A DNA stretch of 64,000 bases from Mercurialis annua. Taxonomy: Eukaryota; Streptophyta; Magnoliopsida; Malpighiales; Euphorbiaceae. The stretch is from contig NC_065577.1 of the NCBI RefSeq assembly GCF_937616625.2, forward strand, positions 39,709,001 to 39,773,000. Direction: 5' to 3'. Shown here piece after piece: positions 24,659 to 35,619 of this stretch. Numbering within the stretch: the first letter of the stretch is position 1; each line of letters starts with the position of its first letter. Position numbers and translations under genes: made by a program. The notes beneath the pieces were generated by a model that worked only from the letters and a program-made list of their open reading frames with translations, was not told the origin of the DNA and did no database searches.

Positions 24659-25211
24659 TACTATATATAAAAGCACGGATGGGGAGGGGACAGGCAAATT
24701 TACTGAATAACCCTTTTCAGTTCATTACTAAATAAAGGTTTTATAGTCATTAACTAATTAGTTATTTAATTAATCACTATTGTAATTAAAGTCCTAATTA
24801 GAATAGGTAGCTAAATTATCTCCAATTTAGTTTTTAGTATGTAAAAAATAACTAAATTCTCTCCAAATTAGTAGGAATACCTATCTTTTAGTTTGATTTA
24901 ACTATAAAATTAAAATATTGTATTTGGTCAATATATTATTATTTAAATTTCTATCTTATTATTTTTAAAAATATTATTAATAAAATTAAGTTAATTATTT
25001 AATTATGTTCATTATAAAACCAAAAAAAGAATAAATTCAGTATGAAAAAAAATTAATAACTAAATATATTATATTTATTTTTACAAAAATTCTTAATTAA
25101 TTTAATATTAATTATAAATAAAAAAATTGATATAATTATAATAAATTTACTAATATGTACATTGAAAAGTTACGTTACGAGCCACGTGCTATGCACGTAA
25201 TGCGAAATTAG
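24659..25211 (+). mobile_element. Outer Helitron body
   Basis: It begins TACTATATATAAAAGCACGG and is closely similar to the complete element at 3267-3820 in opposite orientation. The 3' hairpin ACGTGCTATGCACGT is followed by AATGCGAAA and TTAG, a one-base change from CTAG, at 25208-25211. Confidence 0.85.
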
Positions 25212-25233
25212 TCAATAGTCATATAAAAAGTCG

Positions 25234-25412
25234 TTGATAAAAGGCTTGAAGGATGCTATATGGGCTTGCTAACCACCAGTAATGGGTTTGCCTTTTGCTA
25301 TATATGGGCGTGTTTGCTACTAGTTATCGGTTTGGCATTTGCTATATATGGATCAAGGCAAGGCTATCTATATTACCCAAGTTCCTCTTTTGAGTTTCAA
25401 ACATGTTATTTT
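25234..25412 (+). repeat. Dispersed direct repeat, copy 2
   Basis: Same ends as 16668-16785. An internal segment (TATATGGGC to GGTTTGGCATTTGC) is duplicated in tandem, which makes this copy about 60 bases longer. It starts 23 bases downstream of the Helitron nest. Confidence 0.75.
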
Positions 25413-26163
25413 TTCCTAAATATTCAAAAAAATTAACATAAATGCTGGATACAACGTATTTAATTCAATTAAATTTTTGGTATATAATTTTTAATATTTA
25501 CAATTATTATGCATTGATTAATATTATGCTACAAAAATTCAAAAATTCTACAATAAAATATGAAAAGTGAGTTCCAGTGAGTATTTACATATTTTTTTAT
25601 ATTCAAAAAGTATTATTAAAACAATGAGTTGCCATAGATATAGATTAGATACATATGGAATTGTTAAATAATATAATAGAGTTTCTCTAGACGGTTTTTT
25701 TTTTTTATGAATATCTATTACATATGTATATTCTCAGTTATTTTTCTGAATCTATCGTAAGTTACACATAGAATTTGAAAACAACAACTTTTTTTTATCA
25801 TTCCATTCTATATAATTAAGTTACAAAAACTTGTAAATATAATTGCAAGTAGATTAAAGTTGAACCCAACAGATCTATAAATACGTAAAACTCTTTTAGA
25901 TTGTAATTGTTTCATTTTAAAAGTCTCATTTGATTCTATGAAAAAATTAAGAAAGTAACTGATATTATATTTTTTTTTACTTTATTCTTATAAATAGTAG
26001 TAGAACTTTTTTATAAAATTTATGTTACATTTAAAAAAGAAGGTTAAATAAAACAAATTTAACATAAAATTATTTTAAAAATAAAAATAAAACATACCAA
26101 AATGAGAAATAACACTTTAAAAATGGGCGGAAGAAGTATCTTTATAGTCAAATTCAAATTCAA
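25413..26163. other. Intergenic, nothing recognised
   Basis: AT-rich; no supported feature. Confidence 0.5.
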
Positions 26164-26533
26164 GGCACCGTTTGGATTAGAGACTTTTAAAATCAATGGA
26201 TTTTGCTAAATCGGTGGATTTTAAATTAATGGAATGTAAAATCCATAGATTTATAAATTTTATCGTTTGAAATGTATATAAAATCCATATAAAGACATAT
26301 ATGGAATAATTAAATGTTGGCATAATATATTATTAATAAAAAATGATGGATTTTAACTTTCCCACCTCCTGGGTGGGAATTTAAATGAGGGATTTTAGAG
26401 TATGAGGAAATTTGAAAATTCATGGATAGTCATGCCATTTTTTCATACCAAACAGTAGATTTCTTTGAAATCCATGGATCGTACAAAATCCATAAATTTT
26501 ATTTCTTTAAAATTCTTCAATTCAAACGGTGCC
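26164..26533. mobile_element. MITE, PIF/Harbinger-like
   Basis: Ends are GGCACCGTTTG and its inverse CAAACGGTGCC, flanked by CAA on both sides, a possible 3-bp target duplication. The interior repeats AATCCATRGATTT-like motifs in both orientations. It is 370 bp and non-coding. A 3-bp duplication fits PIF/Harbinger, though TWA is the usual target. Confidence 0.7.
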
Positions 26534-28073
26534 CAAATCTTATATAAGAGTATTAAATCCATACTTTTTTGAACCAATATATATGTTGGTTAAATTCAGC
26601 TGAGTTTAAGGCCTAACTTAATTCAGGGTAAGTTCATTAAAAAAATTCAACTTCTCGGAAAATAGCATATTTTTTTTACTTGGTTCATATTTGTCAATCT
26701 ATTTCCCGGGAAGTTGAAGGGTTGACTTCTCTTTAATTAGAGAAATAACTTCTCTAGCAAAACATAGGTACATTCTACTTCCCTAGTTAAGTTAATTAAA
26801 ATACGATTATAACTCTATATTTAATTAGTTAATTTAATTATTAAAAATAATATAGTCTTTACATTTTAATTAATTAAAAACAGAACGCAATTTTCCGGAA
26901 AGTTATTAATTGAACCAAACAACAAAAATATTAATTTCCTCCACACTAATTTCTATAGTAATTAACTTTTTGAAAAGTATACATCCCATGAACTATACTC
27001 TTTTGAACTAAGTGAGGTCTAAATTTTACAATTTATTTGTTATTTGATCATTGGATAATAATTTTTTTTTCCTGAACTGAATAATAATGCATAACATTCG
27101 TTAAGTTACTCTTTACAGGGACTATATGTAAATTAGTAAATAATATAGGGTACAAAATGTAATTAACCAGATTCATGATGGTTTTTTGCAAATTGAAAAC
27201 TTAAAACATTGTTCTCTACGTAAGCGTAAAGAAATGCAAAACTCATTTTGACTTTACATCAACAACTAGCCAACCTCTTCAATCTTACCTTCTATAAGCT
27301 GCAAAGTCACAAATATTTTATATTAATCATAAATAGATAATGCATTATCATAATGGAATTAAATTTATCATTAATATTAATTTAAAATATTATATTAATT
27401 AGAAAATAACCATCCACTAATTAGGTGATAATTTGTCACACTCAACGTGAAAATGATGTCAATTAGCACATAATATAATTTTATAGTACATTTAGTCATA
27501 AATTTAATTTTTTTTATCAATTTATTATTTATGTATAATGATTATTATCGGGTGTGAGCAACACGTGTCGAATCATGTGTCGAATATAAAAAAAACAAAT
27601 TTAAAATCAAATTGACCTTAAAATTAAAATTTATACTAATTGATCATCACTTGCAAGTTGAGAAAGCAAATTATCATTAAGTCATCTTTATTGTAACGGA
27701 GTTTTGTCACTGTCCGCCGACAGTTTAATCTAATTTGAGATAAATACTTTAAATACAACTTCTGAAATTTTTAAAAATACTAATGTCTTTTGTTTTGAAA
27801 AAAATACACTAAATTTAAATTATATCTTTCATGTCAAATTTGTAAAGGTCGTTTCTTAGCCATTAAATACGATAACTTTTTTTTTATTTTAATAATCTCG
27901 TCTCGTCGTTTCTTAGCCATCAAATATGATAAATCTTTTTTATTTTAGTCTAAGCTCGTCGTTTATTTTTATTTATTAATTGTTTTTAATTTTTTTAATT
28001 GGTTACTGATAGACTTAACTTAAGATGAATTTAAAAAAAAGTACAGTAATCTCAGAAGTAATCTAAGGGCATC
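26534..28073. other. Intergenic, nothing recognised
   Basis: AT-rich with scattered short palindromes. Nothing can be named. Confidence 0.5.
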
Positions 28074-28650
28074 TCCAAGGGGAGTCAATATTTTTCCCTC
28101 ACCATTTTTCAATTTGGTGAATTTTCACCAAATTCAATCCAATGGTCATCACCAAATTCTTCACCAAAAAATATACTTTTTTATTTTTTAATATTATAAT
28201 CATTTTTAATTCTTAATATTTTATACACTTTTTACCAATTACACCCACAAACTTATTTATGCTCATATTCGTCCGAATTCTACATATAGTATTATTATAT
28301 CGTAAATTATCTATGTAATGTTTTTATATTATTGTCTCGTAAAATTAATTATATAATATATTTTTTTAATTATCTCATAAAATTATTAATGTAAGATTTT
28401 TATGATATTGTTTCATAAAATTATTATATATTATTTTTATATCATTATCTCGTTAAATTATTTAATAAGTAACTAATTAATTAAATAAAATTACAAATTA
28501 TATGTATCAAAGTGTACATTAACCATATTATTATATTCAAAAAGTGAAATGGTGAAGAAAAAATTCCTTCACCATTTTTGATGAAAGAGTGTGTAAAGTA
28601 GTCACCAAAATGCATTTTGGTGACTCCCTCAATTCCCATTTAACAGTTTA
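28074..28650. mobile_element. Decayed MITE, weak ends
   Basis: The left end GGGCATCTCCAAGGGGAGTC is typical of a widespread plant MITE type. The right end shows only partial inverted similarity (GGGAATTGAGGGAGTCACCA read inward), and CACCAAATT / AATTTGGTG motifs occur in both orientations. The boundaries are approximate. Confidence 0.4.
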
Positions 28651-29686
28651 AAACATTAATTAACATTTATGTGATAAAAATCTACAATAATATGATGATC
28701 CAATACTATATAGTTAAATGAAAAATAAAGCTAAACAATTTTAATTTAAGCAGGACAAACATCATTGGATGTTGTTGTAATCGAGATTATCATAAGCTGA
28801 ACTATCTGAATCTGATAATTGACAGTTGTACTTAGATTATAGTAAAATACTAAGCTGTAAAGTTTCAGACATATTTAAAAAATCATACTATTTGTCTTCA
28901 ATCTTTTGAAAAATTTAATAGATATTAGCCATAGATCATAGATGTTTCATCTTTAGAAACGATACAATTATGATACGAGTAATATAAAATTAAACAAAAT
29001 TAATATATAGTAATTGTAATTGTGACAAATTAAACAAAATTAATATACGAAATTAATACATCTAATTCTTTCAAACACATAATTTATTTTAATAATTATA
29101 TTGTAATTTTAAAATTTGTTAAATTTGTAATATCTTTAAATTTTGTACATCACATAAAATATTTTTGTTTAGATAATTAAATAGATTTAAAAATTATTTA
29201 AACATATTAATTTAATATATTTACGTGCGTTATATCATATAATTTATATTTAAAATAGTATGATTATTGATATTTGTATATTTAAAATAGTTTGATTATT
29301 AATATTTAATACACTTTCTCTCTCTATCTGTATTGAAGAGAGAGAAGCAGCAGCTGCATGAAGAAAGCTAGGCTAGACATGTTGAACCCACAAGACATCA
29401 CATGTACTTTCAAAATATAATCACATGCTTTCTCACCTTATCCTTTAATCTATCATGTGAGCCTATGTTTTTAAAATCAAACCATCCTAATTGATTTAAC
29501 CGGTTTGATTATGAATTAAAAGTCACTTTAATTTGATTAATATTAAAATTTAAAATCTCAGTTCAACTTCTTTAATTTAAATTTATATATTTTTTAAAAT
29601 TTATATTTGTTTGAAAAAAATTTGTCTTGTTCAACCTAGTTGCGTGGCTACTAATATAAGGGCGTGAAAAAAAGAGGAAATAAATA
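28651..29686. other. Intergenic, nothing recognised
   Basis: AT-rich. A short GCAGCAGCTGC palindrome near 29346 is isolated and has no context. Confidence 0.5.
29667..29673 (-). terminator. RNA polymerase III terminator of tRNA-Ala
   Basis: Seven consecutive T on the minus strand, 13 bases past the tRNA 3' end. Confidence 0.8.
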
Positions 29687-29759
29687 TGGAGGTGCAGGGA
29701 ATCGAACCCCGTGCCTCTCGCATGCGAAGCGAGCGCTCTACCATATGAGCTACACCCCC
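29687..29759 (-). tRNA. tRNA-Ala (anticodon CGC)
   Basis: A complete 73-nt cloverleaf without intron decodes GCG. The 7-bp acceptor stem is GGGGGTG/CACCTCC and contains the G3-U70 pair, the alanine identity element of alanyl-tRNA synthetase. The D arm is GCTC-ATATGGTA-GAGC. The anticodon arm is CTCGC-TTCGCAT-GCGAG, giving CGC at positions 34-36. The T arm is CGGGG-TTCGATT-CCCTG and the discriminator base is A73. The internal A box (TAGCTCATATGGTAGAGC) and B box (GGTTCGATTCC) are intact, and a run of seven T follows on the minus strand (29673-29667). No CCA is encoded, as expected for a nuclear gene. It looks functional although surrounded by transposon-rich DNA. Confidence 0.97.
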
Positions 29760-29955
29760 ATATATATTTCTTGAAAAGTTAATTATTCAACTAATTACAA
29801 TGAAAAAATAGTTAATAAGCTTATTGGATTTACTAATTAACTTCATGAAAAACTAAATTTTATTTTTAATTTATTAATGTATATACTTGTAATTATCTTT
29901 TATTTAATTAATTGGTTGAGTTGATAATTAAATTATAAATAAGAGGTCATACATA

Positions 29956-30376
29956 TAGGGATGAGCAAAAAAATCGCCCGATCGAATTAACCGAATGAAC
30001 CGATGAACTTTGGTCCGGTTCGATTTTGCTAAAACGGTTAATTCGGTTAATTTGTTTTTTAAATATCTTTTTTTGATTATTCGTTTATCAGTTCGTTCAA
30101 TTTTAAATTATCCAAATTAACTAAACCGACCAAACTAATAGAATTTCCGATTTTTTTTGAATGTTCAAAAATTTTCCTCATATTTTGTCCGTTTTAACCG
30201 GCCGAATCAACCGATCTATTCGGTTGGTTTGGTTTTAATTTTTTTTATCTTATTCGATCGGTTCAGTTTTCAATTTAAAAAATTTAATCGATAGATTCAA
30301 TTCAAACTATTCGGCCGAACGGTTAATTCGGTTAAGTGATTGTCGATTCGAAAACCGTACCGAGTGCTCACCCCTG
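29956..30376. mobile_element. hAT-type non-autonomous element
   Basis: Ends TAGGGATGAGCA and TGCTCACCCCTG are inverted copies of the familiar hAT terminus. The flanks CATACATA (29948-29955) and CATACATG (30377-30384) agree at 7 of 8 positions, the 8-bp duplication of hAT. The interior has AACGGTTAATTCGGTTAA-type motifs in both orientations and no reading frame. Confidence 0.85.
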
Positions 30377-30384
30377 CATACATG

Positions 30385-30999
30385 TTCAACCAGATTAGGT
30401 GTTTGAAACATTATTGATAACTTAATCTATTACAAGTATTTATTTTTCATCCTTTTCTAATAAAAAATTATTATTTATTTTTCATGAATTTAGTTATGTA
30501 ATTATTAGATGATGACCATATGGTCCCATAATATTACAAAACAGAAGAACTTTGATGTCTTTTTGTAGAGAGAGAAAGAGAGAGGGTATATCTCTTCTTC
30601 AAGATTCCCTTATCTTTGGATGTTCCTTTTCACTTTTTCTTGACAAATACATATTTAATGTTTGCATCCCTCAATTATTTCACTTTTTCAATTCAACCCC
30701 TCTCATTCTTTTTCTATTAAGATTGAGGTTTTATATTTTTAATTTTATATACGTTAAATTCCTCTATTACAGAAGTAGAGAAAATGTATTTCGTGTGTTA
30801 TTCGTATGACTGGAATTAATTTTAAATTACTTTTATTTTTGTTGAGAGTAAATTTTAATAAATTTTTTATCCGACTTGACAAAATTAATATTATTATTGA
30901 TGGAGAACCTAAAATCTACAAAGTTAAAACAAAAAAATCAATTTTAAAAAGTGTAATAATATAAAAAAAAAATTTGTCAAAGATTGAACTTCATTAAAT
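30385..30999. other. Intergenic, nothing recognised
   Basis: AT-rich. The 85-codon open stretch at 30552-30809 begins with Arg-rich text and continues as low-complexity hydrophobic residues. No family resemblance. Confidence 0.5.
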
Positions 31000-31305
31000 G
31001 AAGAAATATATATATACAAATAGGAAATAACTCCTCAACATTAATGAGTAAGCTATTCCAAGATAAAATGATGAGAACTGCAAAGCAGTCATCCACAAGG
31101 GCTTTTTAGCCACCGAATGGGCCACCCAATTAAAATCTAAATTTCGAAAATCGAAAAATTAGATCAAAGATATCAACTAAAACTACTCCAGCATTCTTGA
31201 CGACGATGCCTGAAATCAACAATTCCTCCATTGCTGTTGTAGTTCTAGTGCTTCCACCGCCAAGGAACCATCGTGCCTATGCCAAAATTGAAAAAGCCAA
31301 ATCGA
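31000..31305 (-). pseudogene. LINE RNase H-like tail, decayed
   Basis: The minus-strand translation contains NWVAHSVAKK, resembling the C-terminal part of the RNase H-like domain of plant LINE ORF2 proteins. Upstream, VVKNAGVVLVDIFDLIF in another frame fits that domain only loosely. Stops and frameshifts break it. TTTAATGAAGTTC-like sequence follows, as in many plant LINE 3' tails. Short and damaged, so the call is tentative. Confidence 0.35.
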
Positions 31306-33079
31306 AGCAAAAAATAATAAAACAAATAATTTGCCATTAAAATAGGTCTATAGTTATTTTGTTTTTTTTAATTAATATTATTTTATCCACTTATCACAAT
31401 TAAACGAATAATAATGACATTCATCCAATAGTGAATCAGATAAAATAAATAAACACAAAGTAACTATAGAAACGGCCATAAAAATTATATTTTGTATATT
31501 ACCGCCATACTAAATAAATTGAATATGGAAAAATTACTAAACGATCAAATATCTCAATATTTATTTAAAATATATATCAAAAGTTACTCAACTCTTTTTC
31601 ATTTTAATCTTTTATCACAGAATTTTTATTTTTTTATTTTGGATATTTTCTTACCAATAATGCATAACTGGCAACCGAAATTTATTATTTTTTATCTAAA
31701 AACTTACCGTTTATGTATATTTTGGTTTAAAAACTACTTTTAAAATAAAATTATATATTTATTTCAATGTTTCAAATAAAATTAGTAAAATTCGACTGTC
31801 ATTTTTAATCGGAAAATATACTTAAAATGAAAAAAAGTTAAAAATTCAATAACTTTCAAAATTAATGGTCTTCACATGTATGCTTTATAAAATTCTTCCA
31901 ATGTTTATACACCATCAATTAACTTTTAAAACTATACGTAATCACTTAATTCTTCTAAAATGGTACACAATTAGAGGTTAGACTTTGCTATAAAAACGTG
32001 TAAAAATTACTAATCAAAAACCATTCAACAACCAAAACCGTGACAAAACCTTGAAATACCACAGCAGCCAAAAAAAATTCCATTTTTGACCGGAACGGTA
32101 ACTGACACGTATGAAAAAATAACAACGAGGTAAGTCGTGTGGTTGACACGTGTCAATTAACGGAACGGGTAAAACAAGTCGTGCCAGACAACATTAAAAA
32201 ATAGACACTTGTTTTACGGGATAACACAGTTAGGCGATTCCGTCCACTACTTTGCGATACAATCTATGCACTTTTATGCACCACGTATTTTAATACAATA
32301 AAATTATTTATTTAGAGAAATAAAAATAATTTTTTATGAATTAGTGTGATTGTTTTTTCTGAAAAGATCAATTTGTTTGAGTATAAATGAAATGATTTGA
32401 CATATAATATTATTATTGTTGATTTAAAATTATGTATTTTTTAATAAAATCATAAAATAGAATCAGATAATATAAATATAAAATTTTCATATACGGAAAG
32501 TTAAATATACATTTGATTCTATTTTTAATAGAGATTTTAGTTATTGTTTCTAAAAAAACTCAATTTAAGTGTTTGATAATTTTTTTTACAAAAATTATTA
32601 AGTTTTTTAAACCTTCGATAACTGCCGAAAAGCTCTATTTTAAAGCCTTTTTTAATCGTTGATGCATATATTGATGTTAAATAATTATTCAGATAAAATT
32701 ATGCATATTAAATATATTTCGATGAAATTATTTGTAAATCTACAATTGTTTGTAGATTAAATTAAATAAACTATTCATATTAATAGCTATAATTAATTAA
32801 TTTTTAGATTAACTATTATCAATTTTTATATAAAAAAAATATAATTAAATATTATTATTTATATAAAAAATTAAAACATTTTCATTAAATATAATATAAT
32901 ATATTTATGATATAGAGAATAATTATATCATTTTAAAGTCATTTATCATACTACTAACAACAACAACTAATCAAACCAAATATAATTATTATATCAATTA
33001 ACAACTAACAACTATCAGTTACTAACAATAGCTGAACGAAACATATCCTAAAAAATATGTAAAATCATAAGAGAACTTA
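31306..33079. other. Intergenic, nothing recognised
   Basis: AT-rich. Around 32080-32220 several GACACGTGTC/GACACGTATG-like motifs and AACGG repeats occur, but no arms pair convincingly and no reading frame is seen. Confidence 0.45.
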
Positions 33080-33893
33080 TAGAGTCTGCCTTATGAATGT
33101 CTGCTTAAACTTGCAAAACGGGGTGGATGGTTAATCAGATGGTGGTTGTCCGATTAACTCTCTAATGCTAAAGTAAGTTTAGGCTTTGAGCAACATTTTA
33201 GTGTATTGAATGTAATTGTGTAATTAGACACAACTCGAACTCCATATATAGTGGTGATGAAATACCTAATAAAATTAAAATAGGAAAGTGATTTCTATTT
33301 AATATCTTGTGTTTGAATATGAAAAAGATTTCTTATTCAATGAGAGTCTTATTAAAAAATATCTTTCTGAATAGACTTATCTTCTTAGATAAGAGTTTGT
33401 TCGGTCTGTGACTTGGTTCTATCATACTTATGATGGAAATCCGCAAGTGAGATAAAGTTTTGATATTTATGCCTTACTATGTTTTAGTTTTATTTGGGCG
33501 AGCCTTTTCTTTTGCTAGTTAATTCTTCTCGTGACATATGTCATTGAGTGTTTTTAGATTTGAGACGCGTGTTTTTTTTATTTCTTTATATAATTTCTTT
33601 AAATTTTTTTAAATTCATTTCATTTCTTCATTTTAATGTTTTATCTTTTTATTCGTTTTTTAGATTTCTTGAGTTTTTACTGCTATTTCTTACTTTTATC
33701 TTTAGTTCATATAATTCTCGGGTACATTTATAGTTTTTATTATATTTTTGAGAGCATTTTCACTCGTAGTCACTTTTCTGTTTTCTTTTATCTTTTTGGG
33801 TTTTTTTTCTTCGTGTTCTTCCTTTTTTCTACTTTTTTTTGTTTTGATCATTTTTTGAATTTAAGTTTTTGTTGTTTGTCTTCTCTCATTTAA
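33080..33893 (+). mobile_element. Possible retrotransposon leader/LTR remnant
   Basis: Unique, moderately GC-containing sequence followed by a very T-rich stretch (33580-33890), directly upstream of a gag-like pseudogene in the same orientation. Position and composition suggest the LTR and untranslated leader of a Ty3/gypsy-like element. The second LTR, primer-binding site and borders were not identified. Confidence 0.3.
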
Positions 33894-34263
33894 ATGTCAC
33901 CGAAGAAAAACATGAGAGTTAAGTCAGTCGCTATGGTGAGTGTAGAGTCGTCTTTGACTGACGATAAACTTTCGGGGATTCACTGGAAATATAAATTTTC
34001 CGCAGATTATGGGGTTAGGAAACCCGACTTTCGTATGAGGTCGTTTGGTTATCCAGTTTCACCTCAGTTAGTTGTTTGAAGACCAACTTTTAGCGGATTT
34101 TTGGTTTTCTTTGGATTCCTTTCTTGTCGAACTCTGTAGCGATCTAAATATCGCTATAAGGGAGTTTTATCCCGGAAACATTCAGATTATAACTTTCTTT
34201 GTGCAGGCATGCAGATTTCGGAGGCAGACCCCTTTTAAAACCCTAACTGCTAGATTATTTTAG
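33894..34263 (+). pseudogene. Putative gypsy-type gag/transposon protein fragment, frameshifted
   Basis: A first frame (33894-34079, starting MSPKKNMRVKSVAM, then LSGIHWKYKFSADYGVRKPD) runs into a stop. The reading continues in another frame from about 34070 (FEDQLLADFWFSLDSFLVEL, then LNIAIREFYPGNIQI and FVQACRFR) to a stop at 34263. The second part resembles the plant putative gypsy-type transposon domain (Transposase_28, PF04195 type) with its F-L-x-F-L-VEL core. At least one frameshift near 34070 and loss of everything downstream make it non-functional. Confidence 0.5.
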
Positions 34264-34862
34264 ATGCATGTGATCTTATATTCATTATTGTTATAGTGGT
34301 ACTGTTGATTTTAATATCATATGAGTTTGTTATATCGGGAGACATGATATTATTAGCGACTTATCTTAAGATTATGTATATTCACACTTCAATGTATTCA
34401 TTTTTTTCTCTTTCGGTTATATTGAGGACAATAAAATATAAAAAAATTACATTGAAATTTCCAAGATATACCATAATTAACAGTTTGATACCTCTTTTTT
34501 TAGACTCTATTTAATGGTCTCTCAGTTTTAATTTTTTTAACTAAGAGACCTTTCTATTAATTTGGGGGACCAACCCAGTTAACGGAATTAAAAATAAGGT
34601 ATTAAATCGTTTAAAAGTAAGTTATCAAATCGGTTAACAAAATTAAAAATGAGGAACAAATCGTTCACGAAATTAAAGATGGGATACCAAATTGTTTGAA
34701 TGTAAATGTCAAAATTAATGGCGGAATTTAATAGTTAACAAAATTAAAACTGAAAAATTATTAAATAATTTTTTAAAATAAAAAATACCATACAATTAAT
34801 TATTTTATATCTTAAAAATATCAGCATAATTTGCTCTAAAATATATAATACGATATTAGTTC
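34264..34862. other. Intergenic, nothing recognised
   Basis: AT-rich. ATTAAAAATGAGG / CCAAATCGTT-like short repeats at 34570-34740 suggest old duplicated sequence, but no element could be bounded. Confidence 0.45.
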
Positions 34863-34870
34863 GCCGTGAG

Positions 34871-35611
34871 TAAGGGTGTAAATGAGCCGAGCCGAGTTTT
34901 GGAGTGTTCATGTTCTGCTCGTTTAACGAACAAGGTGTTCATGTTCGGTTCATGTTCAGTCGAGCTTTGAACATAGTGTTCATGTTCGGTTCGTTTAAAT
35001 TTTATAGTGTTCATGTTCGGTTCGTGTTCAGCTCGTGTTCATTTAGCCGTTAAACGAACAAGTTCGCGAACGAGCTCATGAACGAGTTCGTTCACGAACA
35101 AGCTCGCGAACAAACTCGATAAGTACTAAACGAGCTCGTTCGTGAGCCCGCTCGTTTAGCGGATAAACGAACGAACACGAACTTTTAAACGAATAAACAC
35201 GAATATGAGCTGAATAAATTAAAAACAATCTAATCGAACTCGTTCACGAATATCAGCTGAATAAATTAGAAACATAATTATACAAATTAATCTAAATATG
35301 AATTAGTTCGCGAACACCTAATCGAGTTTCTAAACGAGCTTGTTTGTGAACTAGATACGAGCTCGTTCACGAATTTGTTTACGAACTCTTAATAGAGCTC
35401 GTTCACGAGCTTGTTCATGAACTCTTATTCGAGCTGTTCGCGAACATAAACGAGCCGAACACCACTATGTTCATGTTCGGCTCGTTTATCTAAACGAACA
35501 TAAAATCAAGTTCGAGGTCGACTCGTTTAGAATACGAACGAGCATGAACCGAGCTTTTATCGAGCCGAACACCGAGCTGCTCACGAACATCTCAATTCAT
35601 TTACACCCCTA
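34871..35611. mobile_element. hAT-type element with perfect 8-bp target duplication
   Basis: GCCGTGAG lies at 34863-34870 and 35612-35619. Ends TAAGGGTGTAAATGA and its inverse TTCATTTACACCCCTA fit hAT termini. The 741-bp interior has no reading frame. It is filled with repeated self-complementary words (GTTCGCGAAC, GAGCTCGTTC, GTTCATGTTCGG). Confidence 0.92.
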
Positions 35612-35619
35612 GCCGTGAG

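Larger units (their letters stand above)
20862..25211 (+). mobile_element. Nested stack of three Helitrons
   Basis: Outer copy: TCTA at 20862-20865 plus body 24659-25211. Middle copy: TCTA at 20866-20869 plus 22941-24658. Inner copy: 20870-22940. Each internal junction reads CTAG (3' end of the inserted copy) directly followed by the resident copy from its fifth base (TAACTAT or TACTATATA). The displaced TCTA of each resident is found at the left in the (TCTA)3 run. The whole nest is bounded by A (20861) and T (25212), the Helitron A^T target. No Rep/helicase frame is present; all copies are non-autonomous. Confidence 0.8.

Noticed and set aside
20862..25211. Search for a Rep/helicase gene in the Helitron nest
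   Set aside because: No long frame and no helicase motif; all copies are non-autonomous.
29340..29400. A GCAGCAGCTGCATGAAG-like stretch as a microRNA precursor
   Set aside because: No opposing arm within 300 bases pairs with it, and it matches no conserved plant microRNA that I can recall.
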